From Diphasiastrum complanatum (Eukaryota; Streptophyta; Lycopodiopsida; Lycopodiales; Lycopodiaceae): 64,000 bases of DNA. This document shows positions 11,041 through 22,859 of the stretch, piece by piece; position 1 is the stretch's first letter, and each line of letters starts with the position of its first letter. Location of the stretch: the NCBI GenBank assembly GCA_029204225.1, contig CM055113.1, positions 12,758,491-12,822,490 on the forward strand. Direction: 5' to 3'. Made by a program: the position numbers and the translations under genes. The notes beneath the pieces are model-generated. The model had not been told where the DNA came from, did not search any database, and worked only from the letters and a program-made list of their open reading frames with translations.

Positions 11041-11681
11041 TCTCGGCTAGCTACACAAATCTCACTAAAACAAGATTTATTTCACAACAAATGATGGAGT
11101 ATAGACAAAGTTAGGATCAAACACTCTTAGCACGTGTGAAATACACACTAAGAGACCAAATTTAACACAAATACAATGATATTGCATGAAACAAAATGGC
11201 TAAAATCTCAAAACAGTGCCTAGATCACATATAGATGAGATTGGTAAGCATACAACTGTGATTTTGGATCAACCAAGCAGCCTCTTGACCAAACCAAATG
11301 TGTCCACCCAGGTCTATGTGCCTTACCTAACCCTCTTTAAAAGCTTATAACTTCTGATTGGCTCAACCAAATGGAATGAAACTAATTGCATCAGAAACTA
11401 GACAAAAATAGCTTCAAAACAAGCTATCAAGCAAGATAAATGGATCAAGCATGAGAGGGAACTTCCAAACTGAAATTGGATGTTCCTCACACGTGTCTGC
11501 ACACCTGATTCCGTACAGTACCAGGTCAGGCCCAATCAATGTCCTTTTGATCTCTTTTGATCCAAAATTGAACAAGATAGCTAGGAAAATGGGCCTTGAC
11601 AATTTCTAGCTCAAGATTGATGAATAGTTTTCACTTAAATGGATCAAAATGCATGGTAACCTTAGGTAGGCTCTGATACCA
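11041..11681 (-). other. Copia-7 leader and PBS
   Basis: Non-coding 5' leader in minus sense. The PBS, reading TGGTATCAGAGCC on the minus strand (11681-11669), abuts the LTR. It is the standard plant Copia site complementary to the 3' end of initiator tRNA-Met. Leader sequence around 11480-11520 matches the Copia-4 leader near 28500-28560 (shared ACGGAATTTCAGGTG-like and TTTCAGTTTGG motifs). Confidence 0.75.
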
Positions 11682-12110
11682 TGTTGATTTCACACGTGTG
11701 GATTGTCCACAACATGTACTTGTGATCTCCTAAGGTGTGTAGATGCATCAAGATCAAGACTAGATTGAGATTCAAGATCAATCTTAGATCCTATGGCAAA
11801 AACACACTACTACATGCATTCAATCACTTCCAACTCTGATTCACACGTGTGGGAAGTATTCAAAAAATATTCTAAGTAAATACAAGCTGCTCTCCTTGGG
11901 TAGAGAGAGAAAAACCATCATGAGCTCTCGGGTAGAAAGAGAAAGCTAGAAATTCAATGACACTCAAAATCCACACAATCACCAAATCAATTAGATCCAA
12001 AATGAGGAGTACAATGATACTAGTAGATCCAGGAGCTACCACTATGCTTAACTATGATTGGACCACACTTTGTCACCTCTTAATCCTATTGGACCATTGA
12101 TCCATGCACG
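11682..12110 (-). repeat. Copia-7 5' LTR, truncated
   Basis: Near-identical to 8649-9072 and ends at GATCCATGCAC; the remaining ~236 bp of the LTR is missing and unrelated sequence begins with GTAACTCATGG. It has two CACACGTGTG palindromes (11691-11700 and 11842-11851). Confidence 0.85.
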
Positions 12111-12340
12111 TAACTCATGGAGAGAGTAATATTCTCTCTTCGCTATCTCATTTCATGCTTATACATGGTTCTCTTGGGTTCTACTATTTATTGGTGCAAT
12201 ATACTTGTGATTGCATGCAATTTTATGTGTAGAATGATCTATATTTGCTATTTTCGGAACCACTCATGTGAAATATAGTAGTTTGCTGGTTTTGTACGAA
12301 CAACAATAGTACTTTTTCATTTCATTCAAGTTTGATCAAG
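12111..12340. other. Unassigned; possibly the rest of the Copia-6 LTR
   Basis: AT-rich, promoter-like sequence without coding content, lying where the Copia-6 LTR would resume if Copia-7 inserted into it. There is no direct proof. Confidence 0.3.
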
Positions 12341-12462
12341 TTCTATTAGTGTTTGCATCTCATTTTGTGTGTAGATGCTGATTTTCCTACATTGGTGAGA
12401 TTGGTAGTGTATTTCTTTTTCTAACCAAAGATCTTTCAAGTGGATTGGATCTTAATGATCTG
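12341..12462 (+). repeat. Dispersed ~120-bp repeat (inverted partner of 4375-4497)
   Basis: See 4375-4497. This copy is followed by the unrecognised open frame at 12543, whereas the other is preceded (same sense) by a gag fragment. Confidence 0.85.
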
Positions 12463-12542
12463 AAAACTTTCACATTAAGTTGGTTATGTAGAGATGCACC
12501 AGGGAAGAACTTGGAAAGGTTGTTCATCATAAACCAGATAGC

Positions 12543-12851
12543 GTGATCAAACCAAATGATAGAAGAATTGTTTTTTCATTTGTCACCGCATCTGTACATA
12601 AAGAAGAGTCTTTTCCAGTTTCATATTCTAGCTTGATGCAGACTCATCCTATTAAAACCAGTCTCAAAGTGGCCCCTAGTTCTAGCCCAACTTTGCTCAG
12701 AAGGACATCTCGAGGGTTCAAATCTGCTGATTTTTATGATGGTATCAAAGGCAACAGGAATGTCAAAGGAGAGATTTTTATGCAAAGTGGTGAGCTTGCA
12801 AGCTTGAACTTCTGCATCAGTAAGATGGGTAAGAGTGATCCAAAGTTTTAG
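12543..12851 (+). CDS. Unrecognised 102-residue open frame
   Basis: Ser/Lys-rich, with no membrane segment or known motif. The reading stays open upstream for a few codons (RCTREELGKVVHHKPDS). GTAAG at 12832-12836 (ATGGGTAAGAGTGATCC) could be a splice donor, so this may be an exon remnant rather than a gene. Composition does not look repeat-derived. Function unknown; it may be chance. Confidence 0.2.
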   Translation: MIKPNDRRIVFSFVTASVHKEESFPVSYSSLMQTHPIKTSLKVAPSSSPTLLRRTSRGFKSADFYDGIKGNRNVKGEIFMQSGELASLNFCISKMGKSDPKF

Positions 12852-13448
12852 AATCCATGGAAAAGTTGCAATTTGAGAGTTTAAAATATGTTGTTGATAT
12901 GAAAGTTATCAAAAAGACAATGATGAAAAGGAAAAGAAAGAGAGTACCAATGAAGAATATTGATGACTTATCTACACATAGCGGCAGTCCAGAAAAAAGA
13001 ATTTGAGCATTCAAGTATGTTTTCTTATAAATTGTTTATTTGATTTGTATTTGACATTTAAGATTGATGCGGTTAGACCAGTCAACCTTGCTGGTTGCGT
13101 GGCCTTTTGCATTTGATAATGTGCATTATCAATTTATTAATTATAATTTAAGTTTTATATATTTGTTGCATATCATGGTGGCAAAGAACTATTTAACGGA
13201 TCGTTCATGCATCGTATCATCTTTAAATCATGTTGTACCTAGAAAGTCAGCAAAGGCAATGATGAAAAATGCTCGATTTGAAAAATGAAAAATGATATTG
13301 TAGAGACTATTTTGAATAAGGTTCAAACTGTTGGAATTAAGCATCACTCCAACTAACCAGAATTTGACTCTTTAGTATTTGCGTCATCAGAACACGAATT
13401 GTTCGAGTTTGTCTCATTTCTTGAGCACCAGTATATTATGTAAATACA
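12852..13448. other. No recognisable feature
   Basis: AT-rich; short frames only (for example 13064-13288) without family resemblance. Confidence 0.5.
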
Positions 13449-13796
<348 letters not shown>

Positions 13797-14640
13797 AGCA
13801 GTCTTACTCACTGAAATTGAACATCTGTGCAATAATCAACTGAAGCAGTAGCGGGATCGACAATGAACTCTTCAAGTTTGAGATCTTCGACTAGATCCTC
13901 TTCATTCTCCTACAAACTCAAATTCTTTGGTTCAAGATCCACGTCATCCACATTGTCCTGTACAAATGCAGACCACGTCACAGTTCACTTTAAGCACTTT
14001 TTAGTAACTGGACTATTTCACGCTCGTCATTGTAACTACCCACACAGTCATTGTAACTGCTCTATGTACATATATACATAACAACAACTCACGTAAACGA
14101 TGATGAGACAATCTGTGATAAACATACATGCAAGTGGAGAAGAGTAAAACAAAGTTCTTTTGCGAACTCCATTATGTCTTAATTATTTGATTCCATAGGA
14201 TCAGAGATCTTAGAGAGAGTAAAAGCCATTCAGAAGATAGAGATAATTATTTAATCTGTAACTAGCTAAGCAAGATCACTACACATGGTGTACCATTATT
14301 ATGAACCATTCTTGGGCATAGGATTGTGATCTGATCATTGTATTCACAACTGGTTAATTCAGATTCTATATTTTTCTTATGTGTATTGCATTACGAATGC
14401 TTTCTAATAATTTTCTTTCATTGATACACACTCAATTTGGAATGTCTAATCTCGAAGGAAGCATGGTTGTCTCAGATGCCTAATTGTTCACTCCCTTCAT
14501 GGTCGTCTCTGACACCTACCAAGACATTCCTCCATTCGATCTAAGTTAATACTCTGCTGTAGTTTTGTTAAAATATTGTAAAGTTCTCTATGTTGGAGTT
14601 GTGTTTCTTCTTTCGCACCTAATCTATTTGAGAGCACCCC
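13797..14640. other. No recognisable gene
   Basis: AT-rich sequence. One Ser-rich short frame (13863-14081) shows no known domain. Confidence 0.5.
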
Positions 14641-16497
14641 AACAGAAACTTACTTGGATGCAAATGTGATAGTAGGTGCATGTGATGTTTTTGGAATTAA
14701 CAGAGATGCTTATTCTACTTTTTTTAGAATAGTTAAAGAAGTTTTTTCTCAAGTGATGGTGAAGAAAACTTATCGTCCTCGTCCATATCGGGTAAGATTA
14801 GCAAGAAATTATTATAATGACGGAATGTTCAGAGTAGTTGGCCAACCATTTCATATAACTAAATTATACAAATCAGAATATGGTGAGCTCAATTACAACA
14901 ACTGCAATAATATTTTCCTTGATATTGAAAATGTTCTAAAATATATTATTCGATTGTATAAACTAGACGAACATTAGGTAAATGAAAAGATCATTATTTT
15001 AATAAAATTGGATGAATCTAAAATTATCAAAGGTCAAAAGTTGGAATGAGTGAGTCTCACTTTGATGAACACAATTTCAGATACAGATGATCAAACGTTT
15101 AGTGTTCAATCAAAAAATCACATATGATGGTTGGCGGCATTCCAGATATACTTATCAATTTTTTTTAAGTATCATTATTAACATTTCATACATTGCCATT
15201 TTTTATTGACATGTCATGCATTACTTGCTTCTCTACAGGTCTTGAAAGAGGACCATAAAATACTTTCATGGATATTTTCATGAACATGGCGAGATTATAA
15301 AGAGACATTTGGAGGGTGAGAAATTTACAGTCAAAAACATGGAAGTTTTCAAATTCAATGGCACCTTGCAGGGGATTTGAAAACATTAAAATGTATGTAT
15401 AATGTCTCTCATGGGGCAACATCAAAGCATCCATGTCTTTATTGCATGAAGGATTGCTACAATATGAATTTGGGACAATCAAAACACGAGAAGCAGAAGA
15501 TCCAAATATGAAAAGTGTTATGCCAATTCCATTAAAAAATGTCCACATATGCACATTGCATGCTAAAGTTCATATTATTAAAAAATTTACCTGCATATTC
15601 TCCTTGCATGAAATCATAAACCGGAGTCTGTGGCTAAAGCAACTATTAAGAGGTTGGAAAAAGTTCTTTCAAAGGCAGGACTACATAAAAAAAATGTCAC
15701 CATTAAAAAAAGTGACAGACTCTTTGCAAAAAAAGAAAACGTTCCTAATAAGCCATCAATTGGAGGTGCTAAAGCCAGAGGATGCTTATCCAATCACACA
15801 TGCAAAGAATCTAGTGTCAGATATGAAATTGGTGTTATCAGGAAAGAAAACCTATCATCAAAAGATATGACGACTTTGCAAAATCATTGCATGATATTTG
15901 TAAAATCTATACATGATTGTTGGGGAAAAGACAACGTTACACATTACATGGTACTAATCTATTTCATTATATGGTACTTATCTCATTCCTGCTTATCTTT
16001 TTTTCTATTGATGTTACTTATTTCAACTCTTGTTTGCAACACATCTTTCTTTATCATGCGACTTATTTTGCAAAGGAATATGGGAGCTTAAGTATCTGGT
16101 CATCACAAGGCATGGAAGAATCACATTGGTTTTCGTATATATTTGAATACTACAGTCCTCGCAGTAGGTTGATTTTGTCCGCTGTGGTTGGTATATGGTA
16201 CTATAAACTTTTGCACTATAAGATAAACTTTTGAATCTGCTATAGGTAATCTATTAATTCATAATCACATTCCTAATAATTCCTAATAACTAATCTTTGA
16301 TTAATAACATTTAATTGTGTTTTTGTTTTCTTCAGTTTAAATGCCCAAAGATCTCCCCAATAGAGATAATTCACTTCAAGCAGGAGACAATAAAACTTGT
16401 GATTGAAAATTCATGTCCAGTTTCAATTGCAGAGTGTTCTCCGCCCAAGCTACTTCCATTTGGAGAAATGGATTTAGAGATTATAGAAAAACAAGAC
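14641..16497 (+). pseudogene. Unrecognised decayed gene, plus strand
   Basis: Several collinear coding traces in shifting frames. (1) 14654-14977, 107 residues, basic (KKTYRPRPYRVRLARNYYND). (2) Near 15008-15060, KLDESKIIKGQKLE then VSLTLMN. (3) 15377-15480, GDLKTLKCMYNVSHGATSKH then PCLYCMKDC, a Cys-x2-Cys pair. (4) 15540-15960, HICTLHAKVHIIKKF, KATIKRLEKVLSKAGLHKKN and VPNKPSIGGAKARGCLS. (5) 16065-16135, YFAKEYGSLSIWSSQGMEES. (6) A last piece at 16337-16497, after a good acceptor (TTTTCTTCAG), ending in TAA. GTAATC at about 16244 could be the donor. The pieces look like one protein, perhaps from a DNA transposon or captured gene, but I cannot name the family. Confidence 0.4.
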
Positions 16498-16639
16498 TAA
16501 ATACAGAATAAAAGTTGGTTTCCCTTGATGTGGATAAGACAATATGAATTTCACATGTATAAAAAAAATTTCTACAAATATATTAAGATTTTTCATATTC
16601 ATTCATCTTCAATTCCTATAGTTGTTCCTACATGTTTGC

Positions 16640-18070
16640 ATTTCAAGTTATTATTTTAGAATGCTCAACAATGATACTCAAGTTGAGCGGTTCATATATT
16701 ATCAAACATGATATATACAAAAAAGTTATATGACATAATACAAAATTACATCGTTCTTCAATTTCGATGAATGTTCCTATGTCTTTGCATTTTATATGCT
16801 TTTCCTGCCTTGCTCTTACCTCCACAAGGGACATTATTTAAGTTCATTTATTTTTTTATATTGATTCACTTAGAAATAGAAAAAATGAAAATTTTCATAT
16901 GGCATAACGTACCTTTACACCATTCAATCGAAATTGATAGTACTGAGGTAGATCGAATTGCAACATGTCTAGTTCTGATCGAATGTGATTGAGACACCGA
17001 TTTTTCTCAACCTCAACCATCGCAAGAATGTTGTCATTTCTTTTCACTGTTATTTGAAATTGCTCTTGAGAGTTTATTCCAAAATCTTGACCAAGTGGCT
17101 TCCACTCATTTTTGCATTTTATCCATCTTCTAAAATACAGCAGCAAAGCGAGCATTTATTTTTCGATGTGATATCTAAATGTCATTGATGAGTTAGATAC
17201 TCTGCACTCAACTTGCTAATTTTGTTTTGTATCCCAACAACCATCCAACAACTCGACAATTATTTCAGCAATCAAGTCCTTACAAATAAACATTGTTTTC
17301 ATTCTTTGAACATTGCATTTGGAAAAAAAAATTAAAAAATAGTAAAAGGTAGATACCAACATAATCTATTATTCTTTGAGCCAGTGCTACATTTTAATAT
17401 ACTTTGAATATCAATATAAGTCTAGATCAAATTTTTTTTGAAATTGATGTATTAGGAGAAGTCCATTCCTCATTCATAAAATCTGGTAGAGGATATGGCT
17501 CTAATCTACCCACTAAACCATTTTTATCAGGAATATAGGTGTGATCATAAAAAAAACTCCTGACTCTAAAAGTGATTTTGGAGAACGACCTTTATATTAT
17601 AAAATCCTGATATCCGACTGTATGACATCAATTATTCTTGCAATCAATTGAACTATTTGCCACTCAACGAAATTTGATGGATACAATTCTACAAAACCAA
17701 CAAAATTATCACAAGAAAAAATTAATTTAAAGAAAATGATAATACTAAAGAAATTTAATCTGAATATGTACATTCTAATTGGATACTTACAATTGTATTT
17801 TCTTCTATCATTTGGAGCTCTTTGTGAAGATAAGCATGCTGAACTAAAACTCTGTGATACTTTGAAATCTATTATCCTGCCTTTCCAAGAGCTTCTATAT
17901 ATGTTATCCGATCTTTTTCTTTTCCAAAATGAGCCTTTTGTAGAGGGATGCATTAAGATCCATTGATATTTTCGATATATTCTTGGTATCCATTGATCAT
18001 CTGCCTTTTTTTCATTGTAAATATTGATTGCATCAATGGTTCCTCTTGGTCTCCGATTATGTGTAGCCAT
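16640..18070 (-). pseudogene. Unrecognised decayed gene, minus strand, convergent with 14641-16497
   Basis: Coding traces on the minus strand. 17155-16895 (86 residues) reads GINSQEQFQITVKRNDNILA, then VEKNRCLNHIRSELDMLQFD. 17560-17460 reads SFFYDHTYIPDKNGLVGRLE then PYPLPDFMNEEW. 18070-17790 is Lys/Arg-rich. A consensus splice donor (CAATTGTAAGTATCC) at about 17792 and an acceptor (TTGGTTTTGTAG) near 17691 suggest a ~100-bp intron. Stops interrupt the frames. The tail-to-tail arrangement with the plus-strand fossil suggests one two-gene element, but this is inference. Copia-2 begins at the right edge. Confidence 0.35.
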
Positions 18071-19337
18071 TAGTCCAAAGAGCTACTCCAATGACACATG
18101 GTGGATTGATAGTGGGGCTAGTTCCCACATGACATTCCAAAACGATTTCTTCTCAACTCTTGTACCTTTAGTAGGTCATAAAAGGTCTATTCTAATAGCA
18201 AGCTGTGATCAAGAATGTAGAATAGATGGAGTGGGAACAATCCCTTTAAGTCTTGGATCCTCTAAAAGGTTGGATCTAGAAAATGTACTCTATGTTCCTA
18301 ATCTTACTAAGAGCTTGCTAAGTGCTGGACAACTAATGGATAGCGGTTTAGATGTCCACTTTAAGCAAGGTGTTTGCATTGTAAATGTATTCAAGTAAGG
18401 GAGGCTATTTAAGCTTGATGCGAATGTGTTTCTTGGAAGTGTGAATGTGGCTAAGGAGGAGCTTACACAAATGGAGATTTGACATAAGAGGTTGGGCCAC
18501 CCCAACTACAAATCGCTGGAGATCCTATGCACAAAGGAGCTTGCACTTGGCCTTCCAAAGGCATTTTCAAAGTGTGGAAAGAGTTGTGAGGCTTGTAGCC
18601 TCTCAAAGGCTCACAAGCTACCATTTGCTAATTCTTCCACTAGATCTTCTAAGTCATTAGATCTCATTCATAGTGATGTGCACTCTTTTTCTAAAGAATC
18701 TAATGGAGGTGCATTAATGTATGTATCTTTCATTGATGATTACTCTAGATACACTTGGATTGAGCTTCTGGATTCCAAAAGAAAAGTGTTTGAGTCTTTT
18801 GTAAATTTCAAAACTCTAGTTGAGAATCAACTTGATGCTAAAGTAAAAGTATTGAGGAGTAATAATGGTGGAGAGTACATCTTCACTAGAATGATAGAGT
18901 TTTGTAATCCAGTAATATTAAAAGAGAGCTTACATGTACATATAGTCCTCAGCAAAATGGTATAGACGAGAGAAAGAATAGAACTCTTTGTGAGTGTGCA
19001 AAAGCTTTAAGGCTAGATTCTTCTCTACCTAAGTCATTTTGGGGAGAGGCCATTATTTGTGAAAATTACTTATGTAATAGATTTCCATGTAAGCCCATTG
19101 GAGGCATAACATATTGTGAGGCTCTATTTGGTAAGAAGCCAAATCTCGAATATCTTCAAGTCTTTGAATCTACTTGATATGTTTTTCAATCATTAGATAC
19201 AAGAACAAGGATGATCCTACATCCATTTGGTTATGGTGAAAATAGTTGGGGATATAGAATCTATAATCCTATCACTAAAAAGATTTTAGTGTGTAGAGAT
19301 GTTACATTTGATAAAGGTAATTACTTCAAGATGAATG
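18071..19337 (+). pseudogene. Copia-2 protease, GAG-pre-integrase and integrase (left half)
   Basis: Starts just before the protease signature WWIDSGASSHMTF, followed by LENVLYVPNLTKSLLSAGQL, the GAG-pre-integrase motif HKRLGHPNYKSLEIL with CEACSLSKAHKLPF, and the integrase core (LIHSDVHSFSKES, FIDDYSRYTWIELL). The second catalytic Asp is Asn here (LRSNNGGEY, codon AAT at 18861). Stops or shifts occur near 18398, 18480 and 18915. After them come IDERKNRTLCECAKAL and the tail YGENSWGYRIYNP. Gag is missing on the left. Gypsy-1 interrupts the gene at 19338, and it resumes at 25349. Confidence 0.85.
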
Positions 19338-20081
19338 TGTAGTGGGTTTGTTTCCTTGCCTAACCTGAATCCAAGATCTAGTCAATCTAGCATCATATAG
19401 ATGGAGTTAGTTGTCACGCGTAGGTTCGTTCCCATGAGAGTGATAGTTTAGTTCAAATTTCAGCATGAATGGAAGATCTATATCTAACTCTACATCCATT
19501 AACCCTACTCATTAACACTAAGATCCATTAATACTATGATTCACAACAAAGATAGCTTACTCTTTCTCTCTCTCTCTTTCTCTCTCATAAAAAGTATAAT
19601 AACACTCAATCCCAATAACATTTAGATCCAATAATTAGCAAAATCCAAAAAAAGCATGGAGAAGGGAAGAAGAAGAGCAAGGACTTTCATCAATCCATTT
19701 ATGAAGAGAACCAATCTGCTTTATTGAAATGAGGAAATGAACATGAGGAGCAACTCGAGTTAGTCCCTTCTTATAGTAGAGAAGAGGACCCTGGCCTCTG
19801 AATCCTATTGGTCCAATCTTGCCTCTCTTTTTATTCAAATTTAAAAAAGTGTGGGAACCATCAAAATTGGAGGGAAACCCAACTTTATTCACTAACTTGA
19901 CATTTAGGCCCTGCGACATTAAAAGTCCCACAAAAAGGCCTAAAGTCCTTTTATTGGCTTTTAACTAATCAATCAAATAACTATGTGATCATCGGGTTGG
20001 ACTTACACACGCAAGGTGCCAAATCCCTCTCACTTATTAACTAGGGTTAGGGTTGCGTTGGGATCCGCAAACCCTCCAACA
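19338..20081 (-). repeat. Gypsy-1 3' LTR (744 bp)
   Basis: Plus sense begins TGTAGTGGGTTTG and ends CCCTCCAACA. It contains a ~46-bp segment after GGAGTTAG (TTGTCACGCGTAGGTTC...) absent from the other LTR. By eye the two LTRs differ at roughly 30 positions, about 95% identity, which suggests an old insertion. Confidence 0.9.
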
Positions 20082-21036
20082 GTATCCCCCACCAAAACTG
20101 GTGGCGGTTCCACAACACCTGCAATATGCAGTTATTGGGGACTTTTATTGGCTTCCGTCGAATCTTGATTGAATGGTACTGCACCTTCTCCATAAAGTCG
20201 AGGTGTGTAGTATTAAAATCCAAATTGTGTGGCAGAAAACAACAGTGGGCTTCGGCAATCCACTTGGAGGTATTCATGAGAGAGCCTTTTCTGGTATAAC
20301 AAAATCTGTGTATAACAAGAAAATCTTCCAGTAAACACTTTATTGTTTGATTTACAAAGTGTGTACCTTGGTCATTGACAATCTCGATCGGACATCCAAA
20401 TCTGATTATAATATTTTCATATAGAAACTTGGCCGTACATTTCGCATCAGCAACTTTGACAGCTTTGGCTTCAACCCACTTGGTCATGTAATCAGTTGTT
20501 ACGATAATGTATCGGGCCTGAGATCCTTGTGCGGCAGGGTGAATAGGTCCAACGTAATCCAATCCCCATTTTTCAGACCGTGCTTGCGATAAAACCGGAT
20601 GCAAGGATTCATAGTTCTGTCGAGTAGGATGTCGTGCTCGCTGGCAAACATCACATGTCTGAATAAAATTTTTTGTGTCCTTGTGAAGCGTAGGCCTTCA
20701 ACAACCTGATTGTAAAAGTTTGCGAACAATAATATCTGTAGAAAAGTGTTCTCCACTCATGCCATCATGTGAAAACATGATTAAACCAAGTACTTCATGC
20801 GGTAAAACACACCTTCGTAAAATATTATCTGATCCACGACGATACAATTGTCCTGCAATTAATTGATAAGGTTGGGCCTTATGAATCAATTGTCTCTTCC
20901 GTACTTTTGTTAGGGAGTCATTTGGTTGTCCTAGTATCAGGTACTCAACAATATCTGCTGCCCACTCAGGTACTGCTTCAACATAGAATAACGCAGCATC
21001 TGGCAATTCATCATCCACTTCAGTGTTAACTGGCAT
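20047..21036 (-). pseudogene. Gypsy-1 integrase
   Basis: Three overlapping frames form one integrase. First the zinc-binding region (LIAGQLYRRGSDNILRRCV, then FSHDGMSGEHFSTDIIVRKL). Next the core begins WGLDYVGPIHPAAQGSQARY with the first catalytic Asp. Then the second Asp appears in IEIVNDQGTHFVN. The third (Glu) region is degraded after FLVIHRFCYTRKGSL. Frame changes fall near 20700 and 20560. The end overlaps the polypurine tract and LTR. Integrase would cut and join element DNA to target DNA. Confidence 0.8.
20082..20097 (-). other. Gypsy-1 polypurine tract
   Basis: Minus sense TTTTGGTGGGGGATAC directly precedes the 3' LTR, the typical plant Gypsy plus-strand primer site. Confidence 0.85.
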
Positions 21037-21096
21037 GGATTCAATTCACGAAACGTGATCGGCTAGATAATGTTGTTTCCCCTTTCGAACTACAAT

Positions 21097-21282
21097 TCAA
21101 AAGTCAAATTCAGTCAATAACAATAACCATCTTGCAATATGTCCAGTATTGCACATCTTGTTTACCAAGTAAAGTAACGGTTGATGATTAGTATAAAATG
21201 CAAAGTGCGTTTCCATGAGGTAGTGACAAAATTTCCGAACAGAAAAAATCATGGCCAATGCCTCACGTTTGATGAAATCCAT
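21097..21282 (-). pseudogene. Gypsy-1 RNase H fragment
   Basis: 61 residues: REALAMIFSVRKFCHYLMET, HFAFYTNHQPLLYLVNK and HIARWLLLLTEFDF. The Gypsy RNase H motif TDHxxL has Asn in place of the catalytic Asp (TNHQPL). It is joined directly to the first part of RT by a deletion that removed the palm. Confidence 0.75.
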
Positions 21283-21713
21283 TCAGTATGCTCAATCTCA
21301 TAAATAAAGTCGGCATCAAGCAATCTCTGAAGTTCTTTCTTTATCAGATCTGCTACATTAGGATTACAACGATAGAACTTTGTAACCTTTGGAACTGCAT
21401 TAGGTACTAAAAGTATGGTATGTTCAATCACTGATGTCGGAATACCCTTCAAATCTTGGGAAGTCCATGCAAAGCAATCTTGATACTTAATAAGTAACAA
21501 GCGGAGTGCTTGATACTGTTCAGGAGTAAGTCGTGATCCAACTTGTAAAATCTTTTCCGGTTCTCCTGGCTCGGCAAGATTCATTGGTTGTGTCTTATCT
21601 GGGCTATTGTAAACTTCTTTAGATTCCGGAATGTGTTCTTCAGGTTCACGATGTGCCTTAGGTAACATGATAACCACATCATCCAGTGTATAACGTTTAA
21701 AATGCTCGAGCAT
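21249..21713 (-). pseudogene. Gypsy-1 RT N-terminal fragment
   Basis: Residues include GSRLTPEQYQALRLLLIKYQ, DCFAWTSQDLKGIP, EHTILLVPNAVPKVTKFYRC, NPNVADLIKKELQRLLDADF and IYEIEHTEW, the usual Gypsy opening up to the -SPVVxVxKK block. The next ~500 bp of palm and the YxDD motif are missing; the frame runs straight into RNase H sequence. Confidence 0.8.
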
Positions 21714-21778
21714 ATCACGCTGGACTACGTTTGCTTGTTCATTTTCGAAAGGACTTGTCTTGGATCTTCATTTAGCTT

Positions 21779-22844
21779 TTAAGTAGGAATTGATCGTGGA
21801 GGTGATGACTTTCGAGATGATAAATCTTTCTTCAAAGGTGAAGACTTCCTAGATGATGATGTCTTACTAGAATTCTGACTCGAAGAATCATCCTGGACTT
21901 TTTCTTTGCCTTTATCCAATAAAGGTGGCACTTCCTTTGAATCAATCTTCCAAGGGGGATTTTCCCATTTCAGGACCGTGTTATAATGTTGCTTAGCTTG
22001 TTTCTTCGTCATTGATCCTGTGATCCTGTCTTCCTTCAATATAACTGCTTTGAGCGGTTTAATTGTTGGTTCATCAAGAACATTACACATTCCAAATCTG
22101 GTCGGATCCATATGATTTAGAATCTGCTCATCCGTAAATTCTGCATTGCCATCATAAGTCAAGGCATGACTCACATGGACATCCCAATAGAACTCGGTAA
22201 ACATTAGGCACTTCTGGTAAGTCCATCACTACGAAAGTAATGACGAACTGTACTCCTGCAATCCTGATAGGTATATCTTCCACCATTCCTCGTGGACGAA
22301 CTGTCATTTGATCAGCTAGCTTAATAGCAAAAGTAACAAGTTTGATCCTTGTAAGGCCCCATTTTGCACATAGCTTTGTAGAGATCAAGTTAACTCCTGA
22401 ATCACTATCTATCACAGCTGCTTCTTTAGGAAATTGTCTATGCTGTATCGGCAGAGTGATATTCTTTTGTTCACTTTCCCAAGCGGCTCCAACATGGAGT
22501 ACTTCGTTAGATTCTTCAAATTCAGCACAAAAAAGTGGCTCCTGATGGACTTCTGGTTCTTCTTGAGCTAACTTTTGCGCTAAGACTTCTTTTGCTTTTG
22601 GCACCAACTTCAGGAACTCTCCCAATGAAATATTGATCCTACTAGACAAAATGTTCATGAGTAGTTCTATTTGCGGTGCTTCTGGTTCAGTCATCTTGAA
22701 GGGTTCTTCAAGATGATGTAACTGATCATTCATATCCGTACGTAAATTTCTTGAAGGCTGCAATGGTGAAGACCGAACTTCAGTTGTTGATTTAGCAGCC
22801 TCAGGCTCCTCTTCTTCTTGCATATGTTTAATCCACTGTCTCAT
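21779..22844 (-). pseudogene. Gypsy-1 protease region
   Basis: Two frames, 22844-22152 and 22204-21779. The first carries an acidic linker, then an aspartic protease fold: AAVIDSDSGVNLISTKLCAK with GLTRIKLVTFAIKLADQ and YRVLLGCPC. The active site reads DSDSG where this family has a D-S/T-G triplet, so activity is doubtful. The second is a Ser/Lys-rich spacer (SSSQNSSKTSSSRKSSPLKK) between protease and RT. Confidence 0.7.
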
Positions 22845-22859
22845 ATTCTGATATCTTCG

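Larger units (their letters stand above)
8649..12110 (-). mobile_element. Copia-7: minus-strand Copia with two LTRs, internally deleted
   Basis: Direct repeats 8649-9313 and 11682-12110 are its LTRs. A PBS complementary to initiator tRNA-Met lies immediately inside the right LTR. The interior holds only leader, RT and RNase H; gag, protease and integrase are missing between about 11030 and the leader. The right LTR (5' in element sense) lacks its outer ~236 bp, so no target duplication can be matched. Leader, LTR end and pol resemble Copia-4, so it is the same family. Confidence 0.85.

Noticed and set aside
12739-12752. TGGTATCAAAGGC as a PBS
   Set aside because: Differs from TGGTATCAGAGC at a key base, and no LTR end lies beside it.
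20041-20056. TTAGGG-like words (GGGTTAGGGTTG), also near 25312 and 53384
   Set aside because: Only two units; they sit inside Gypsy-1 LTRs or isolated, so not a telomeric array.
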